Positions 5,671 through 8,263 of a stretch of 8,263 bases of DNA are shown here, piece by piece; the first letter of the stretch is position 1, and every line of letters starts with the position of its first letter. Under the pieces are notes generated by a model. It had not been told where the DNA came from. It was given only the letters and a program-made list of their open reading frames with translations, and did no database searches. The stretch is from Bacteroidota bacterium. GTDB lineage: Bacteria; Bacteroidota; Ignavibacteria; Ignavibacteriales; Ignavibacteriaceae. Position numbers and translations under genes: made by a program. The DNA is taken from the NCBI GenBank assembly GCA_023433685.1, contig JAEYUD010000275.1, positions 1 to 8,263 of the forward strand, given 5' to 3'.

Positions 5671-6714
5671 ATGTCAGCCGATCCAGAATTACTTAAAAGG
5701 AAAGAAGAACACATCGCTCTTTGTTCCTCTGATGCCGTCGCGTTCAAGGGTGTGACATCCGGTTTTGAGCATTACTCCTTCATCCATCACGCGATAACGG
5801 AAGTGAATATTGATGAGATCGACCTGAAAAGTGACTTTTTCGGAGCTACGATCAATTTTCCTTTTTTCATCTCGTGCATGACCGGGGGAACAGACGAAAC
5901 AGTTAACATAAACCTTAAACTTGCCAAAGCAGCGCGGAAACTGAATGTACCTCTCGGTCTCGGAAGTCAGCGCTATGCACTCGGCACCGGCAAATTCAAC
6001 GATCACTTCATGAGGATCCGCGAAGCGGCCGGAAGTGTACCCCTGATCGGAAACATCGGCGCGGCACAGATAATTGAGCCGGGCATTATCGACCTGCTTG
6101 CTGAATTAATTCAAAATTCTGATATCAATGCTCTCGCCATCCACCTGAATCCCGCGCAGGAACTCTTCCAGAAGGGGGGAGAGACCAATTTCCAGGGGCT
6201 GTTAACCTCGATCGCCAACATTAAAAAGAATCTGAGCATCCCGCTCATCGTTAAGGAAACAGGTGCCGGGATAAATGATGTCTCTGCTGATGAACTTTTC
6301 TGGGTGGGGGTCGACATGGTTGATGTTGCCGGCGCGGGCGGCACTTCATGGAGCGGAGTGGAGATACTTCGAAATGGCGGCGACAATTCCCACGACTTCT
6401 GGGACTGGGGTCTCCCAACGTCTTACTGCATCAGAAAAGTGAACGATCTTAGGTGGCAGTACAGATTCAAACTCGCCGCTTCCGGCGGGATCAACACAGC
6501 GATGGAGGCTGCCAAAGCACTTGCTCTCGGTGCCGACTTTGTTGCCTCTGCCCGAAGAATTTTAAGGGAACTGAACACAGCTGGCGATCAGGGTGTTGTT
6601 ACGATGGTAAATGACTGGTTTGAGACGGTTAAAAAGGTGATGTTTCTTACAGGATCACCAACGCTTGAAGAGTTCAGGATTGATAAAATTAAGAAAAAAA
6701 CGGAACTGATCTGA
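5671..6714 (+). CDS. fni: Type 2 isopentenyl-diphosphate delta-isomerase (FMN-dependent)
   Basis: Interconverts isopentenyl and dimethylallyl diphosphate, using reduced FMN and NADPH, to make the starter for prenyl chains. The 347 residues show the family landmarks in order: KRKEEH at 9-14, SCMTGGT at 68-74, GLGSQR at 96-101, HLNPAQE at 158-164 (catalytic Gln163 and Mg-binding Glu164 by family knowledge), VKETGAG with the conserved K195, and AGAGGTSW at 220-227; ASGG and ALGAD further on form the flavin-phosphate end of the TIM barrel. The length is typical. The ATG at 5671 gives the expected short N-terminus before KRKEEH but has no clear Shine-Dalgarno site. It is first in the plus-strand operon, and the prenyl synthase begins 2 nt after its stop. 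It is unrelated to the type 1 (Nudix) isomerase. Confidence 0.96.
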   Translation: MSADPELLKRKEEHIALCSSDAVAFKGVTSGFEHYSFIHHAITEVNIDEIDLKSDFFGATINFPFFISCMTGGTDETVNINLKLAKAARKLNVPLGLGSQRYALGTGKFNDHFMRIREAAGSVPLIGNIGAAQIIEPGIIDLLAELIQNSDINALAIHLNPAQELFQKGGETNFQGLLTSIANIKKNLSIPLIVKETGAGINDVSADELFWVGVDMVDVAGAGGTSWSGVEILRNGGDNSHDFWDWGLPTSYCIRKVNDLRWQYRFKLAASGGINTAMEAAKALALGADFVASARRILRELNTAGDQGVVTMVNDWFETVKKVMFLTGSPTLEEFRIDKIKKKTELI

Positions 6715-6716
6715 TA

Positions 6717-7694
6717 ATGGAAGATTTTAATAAACTTTATACTGATGTAAAAACCAAAATTGACGGACTTCTCGCCAATGTGATGAAGGGAAGAGAGCCA
6801 GCTTCACTTTACGAACCTGCCGACTATATAATGGACAGTCCCGGGAAGAGGATCAGGCCGGTTTTAGTGATGTTTTCGGCAAAGGCCGTGGGCGGAAGCT
6901 ATGATAACGTTACAAATGCCGCCATGGCTGTTGAAATGCTGCACAACTTCACCCTCGTTCATGATGACATCATGGACAACTCAAATACCCGCCGGGGCAA
7001 TCCGACACTTCATATTAAATACGATCTTTCCACCGCCATTCTTACCGGTGACGTCCTTCTTGCCGCAGCTTACGAATACCTCCAGAAAGACTTGAGGGGT
7101 AACGCCCGAGCTGTTGAATATTTTACACGGGGTTTGATCGAGGTGTGCGAGGGGCAAAGCCTGGACAAGGATTTTGAAGTAAGGGAGTCGGTCACACTTG
7201 CTGAATATGTGGAGATGATCGGTAAAAAGACGGCTGCCCTATCAAAGATGTGCTGCGCGGTCGGCGCCATTCTCGGTGGAGGAAGTGATGAAGAAGTAGA
7301 AGCGCTTGCCGACTATGGCTGGCTTGTTGGACTTGCCTTCCAGATACAGGATGATCTCCTCGATATAACAGCTGACTCAAAAACACTCGGTAAACCTGTC
7401 GGTGGTGATATTCTTGAAGGGAAAAAGACCTTTCTGTTTTTAACGGCTCTTGAAAAGAGCACGGGGCCAGACAGGGAAGCCCTGGAGCGTTTGGTCAGCA
7501 ACAAAGGCGCGTCCCCGGATGAGATCCCCTTTTACCGCGAGATTTTTGAAAGAACCGGCGTTCTCGAAGACGCCAGAAACGAAGTTGAAAGGTTAACGCT
7601 TAAAGCGCTTGACAGGTTAAATGTTCTCAGGCTTGCCGATGATAAAGAACTCTTTACAGCACTCGCAAATGCCCTTTTGAACCGCACCAAATAG
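6717..7694 (+). CDS. Short-chain polyprenyl diphosphate synthase (probably farnesyl/geranylgeranyl)
   Basis: Condenses isopentenyl diphosphate head-to-tail onto an allylic diphosphate, in the cytosol. The trans-prenyltransferase signatures are present: PGKRIRP at 42-48, the first aspartate-rich motif D83-D84-I-M-D87 with R92-R93 and GNPTLH after it, KKTAALSKMCC, and the second motif D212-D-L-L-D216 after FQIQ. The first motif is DDxxD without the two-residue insert of many bacterial FPP synthases. The fifth residue before it is F78, while long-chain synthases such as IspB have alanine there. By the known chain-length rules this favours C15-C20 products; the exact length is inference. It has 325 residues, a normal length. 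It starts 2 nt after the fni stop, so it is probably coupled to that gene, which supplies its substrate. Confidence 0.93.
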   Translation: MEDFNKLYTDVKTKIDGLLANVMKGREPASLYEPADYIMDSPGKRIRPVLVMFSAKAVGGSYDNVTNAAMAVEMLHNFTLVHDDIMDNSNTRRGNPTLHIKYDLSTAILTGDVLLAAAYEYLQKDLRGNARAVEYFTRGLIEVCEGQSLDKDFEVRESVTLAEYVEMIGKKTAALSKMCCAVGAILGGGSDEEVEALADYGWLVGLAFQIQDDLLDITADSKTLGKPVGGDILEGKKTFLFLTALEKSTGPDREALERLVSNKGASPDEIPFYREIFERTGVLEDARNEVERLTLKALDRLNVLRLADDKELFTALANALLNRTK

Positions 7695-7702
7695 GTAAAC
7701 GG

Positions 7703-7969
7703 ATGATCAATAAAAAAGTCAAGATCGTGAACCGGGCCGGGCTTCATACAAGACCCGCGGCAATGATCGTTAAAATTGCTTCAAAGTACAAATCACAATT
7801 TTACATCTCAAAAGATGGCTACAAGATAAACGGTAAATCAATTATCGGGGTTATGACCCTCGCCGCCGCGCAGGGCACCGAACTTGACCTCGATTTCGAG
7901 GGTGCCGACGAACAGATGATGTCGGAAGAGATGTGCACCTTCTTTGAAAGGGGATTTGAAGAGTTATGA
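7703..7969 (+). CDS. ptsH: HPr, phosphocarrier protein of the PTS
   Basis: A small cytosolic phosphocarrier of 88 residues that accepts phosphate from Enzyme I on His15. The active site is NRAGLHTRPAA at 10-20, with H15 and the conserved R17. GKSIIGVMTLAA at 44-55 holds S46, the site phosphorylated by HPr kinase in Firmicutes and several other phyla, so dual phosphorylation is plausible. AGG at 7693-7695, overlapping the stop of the prenyl synthase gene, is a usable ribosome binding site 7 nt from the ATG. The stop overlaps the ptsI start in ATGA. Whether it feeds sugar transport or only regulation cannot be judged here, since no EII component is visible. Confidence 0.95.
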   Translation: MINKKVKIVNRAGLHTRPAAMIVKIASKYKSQFYISKDGYKINGKSIIGVMTLAAAQGTELDLDFEGADEQMMSEEMCTFFERGFEEL

Positions 7970-8263
7970 AAGGCTATGATGTTCTTCTGCGTGGTTCGTT
8001 CAACTGGTTAAAGGGAATCCCCGCCGCACCCGGACTGTTTATCGGAAATTCCTACATTTACTCAAAGGAAACCATAGTTGTAAAAGACGGCACAATTGAC
8101 GACGTGGAAGAAGCTGTAACCGCCTTCAGGGAAGCTCTTGACCGTTCAAAGAAAGAACTCGATAAAATATTCAGCGTTGCCAAAGAGAAAATGGGGGAGC
8201 AGAGGGCAGCCATTTTTGAGGCGCTGCTTTTGGTGCTTGAAGACCCCGCGCTCGTTGATGAGA
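7966..8263 (+). CDS. ptsI: PTS Enzyme I (phosphoenolpyruvate-protein phosphotransferase), N-terminal part
   Basis: Ninety-nine codons are visible before the window ends, with no stop. After about 15 residues comes KGIPAAPGLFIGNSYIY (16-32), the usual opening beta strand of Enzyme I (GI.ASPGIA.GKA in E. coli), then a charged helical stretch, and EQRAAIFEALLLVLEDPALVDE, which matches the E. coli region around AIFEGHIMLLEDEEL, part of the HPr-binding helical domain. The active-site histidine, near residue 189 in E. coli, lies beyond the window. The ATG at 7966 overlaps the HPr stop by 4 bp, so translation is coupled; the start gives a slightly longer N-terminus than in E. coli (MISGILASPG). The protein takes phosphate from phosphoenolpyruvate and passes it to HPr. 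Confidence 0.93.
   Translation, partial: MKGYDVLLRGSFNWLKGIPAAPGLFIGNSYIYSKETIVVKDGTIDDVEEAVTAFREALDRSKKELDKIFSVAKEKMGEQRAAIFEALLLVLEDPALVDE

Noticed and set aside
5406..5696. Plus-strand open frame of 96 codons across the arsR-fni gap
   Set aside because: It starts inside the predicted ArsR operator, runs through the terminator hairpin and into fni in another frame, has no ribosome binding site and matches no family. In its middle it is codon-aligned with the minus-strand frame at 5480-5617, which has the better purine-first bias and a correctly oriented terminator.

Overview
The window looks like chromosomal DNA from a member of the Bacteroidota/Chlorobi superphylum, most likely the Ignavibacteria. 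This rests on a large secreted protein with tandem DUF4397 modules and a C-terminal type IX secretion (Por) sorting domain of the NYPNPFNP type, a CTHNSRR-type arsenate reductase known to me from Bacteroidetes, promoter elements resembling TAnnTTTG, and a minimal HPr/Enzyme I pair. The phylum assignment is inference; the individual protein families are mostly secure.

Layout. (1) 3-545 is the 3' end of a membrane protein resembling DUF5683, followed by a 16-bp direct repeat (546-581). (2) 703-2433 is the secreted DUF4397/T9SS protein, built from an internal duplication of exactly 672 nt per copy. It ends at a strong hairpin (2458-2493) shared with the convergent arsenic operon. (3) 2498-5394 on the minus strand is a complete arsenic detoxification operon in transcription order arsR-arsC-acr3-arsM: repressor, arsenate reductase, arsenite efflux permease, arsenite methyltransferase. 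Two 20-bp inverted repeats with identical arms (ATTTCG-N8-CGAAAT) precede arsR and arsC and are almost certainly ArsR operators. (4) 5448-5617 holds a good minus-strand intrinsic terminator that no intact gene explains. A 45-codon open frame without a start codon runs straight into it and is probably the 3' remnant of a lost gene. (5) 5671-8263 on the plus strand is a tight operon: type 2 isopentenyl-diphosphate isomerase, a short-chain polyprenyl diphosphate synthase, HPr with both His15 and Ser46, and the N-terminal part of PTS Enzyme I, cut by the window end.

How the genes work together. The arsenic genes form one pathway: As(V) is reduced to As(III), which is exported by Acr3 or methylated by ArsM, while ArsR senses As(III) and frees both operators. 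Fni and the prenyl synthase are consecutive steps of isoprenoid synthesis. HPr and Enzyme I, translationally coupled to each other, form a phosphorelay that is probably regulatory. No wholly new system is evident. The points most worth a second look are the remnant plus orphan terminator, the paired ArsR operators placed where a ribosome binding site should be, and the variant ArsC.
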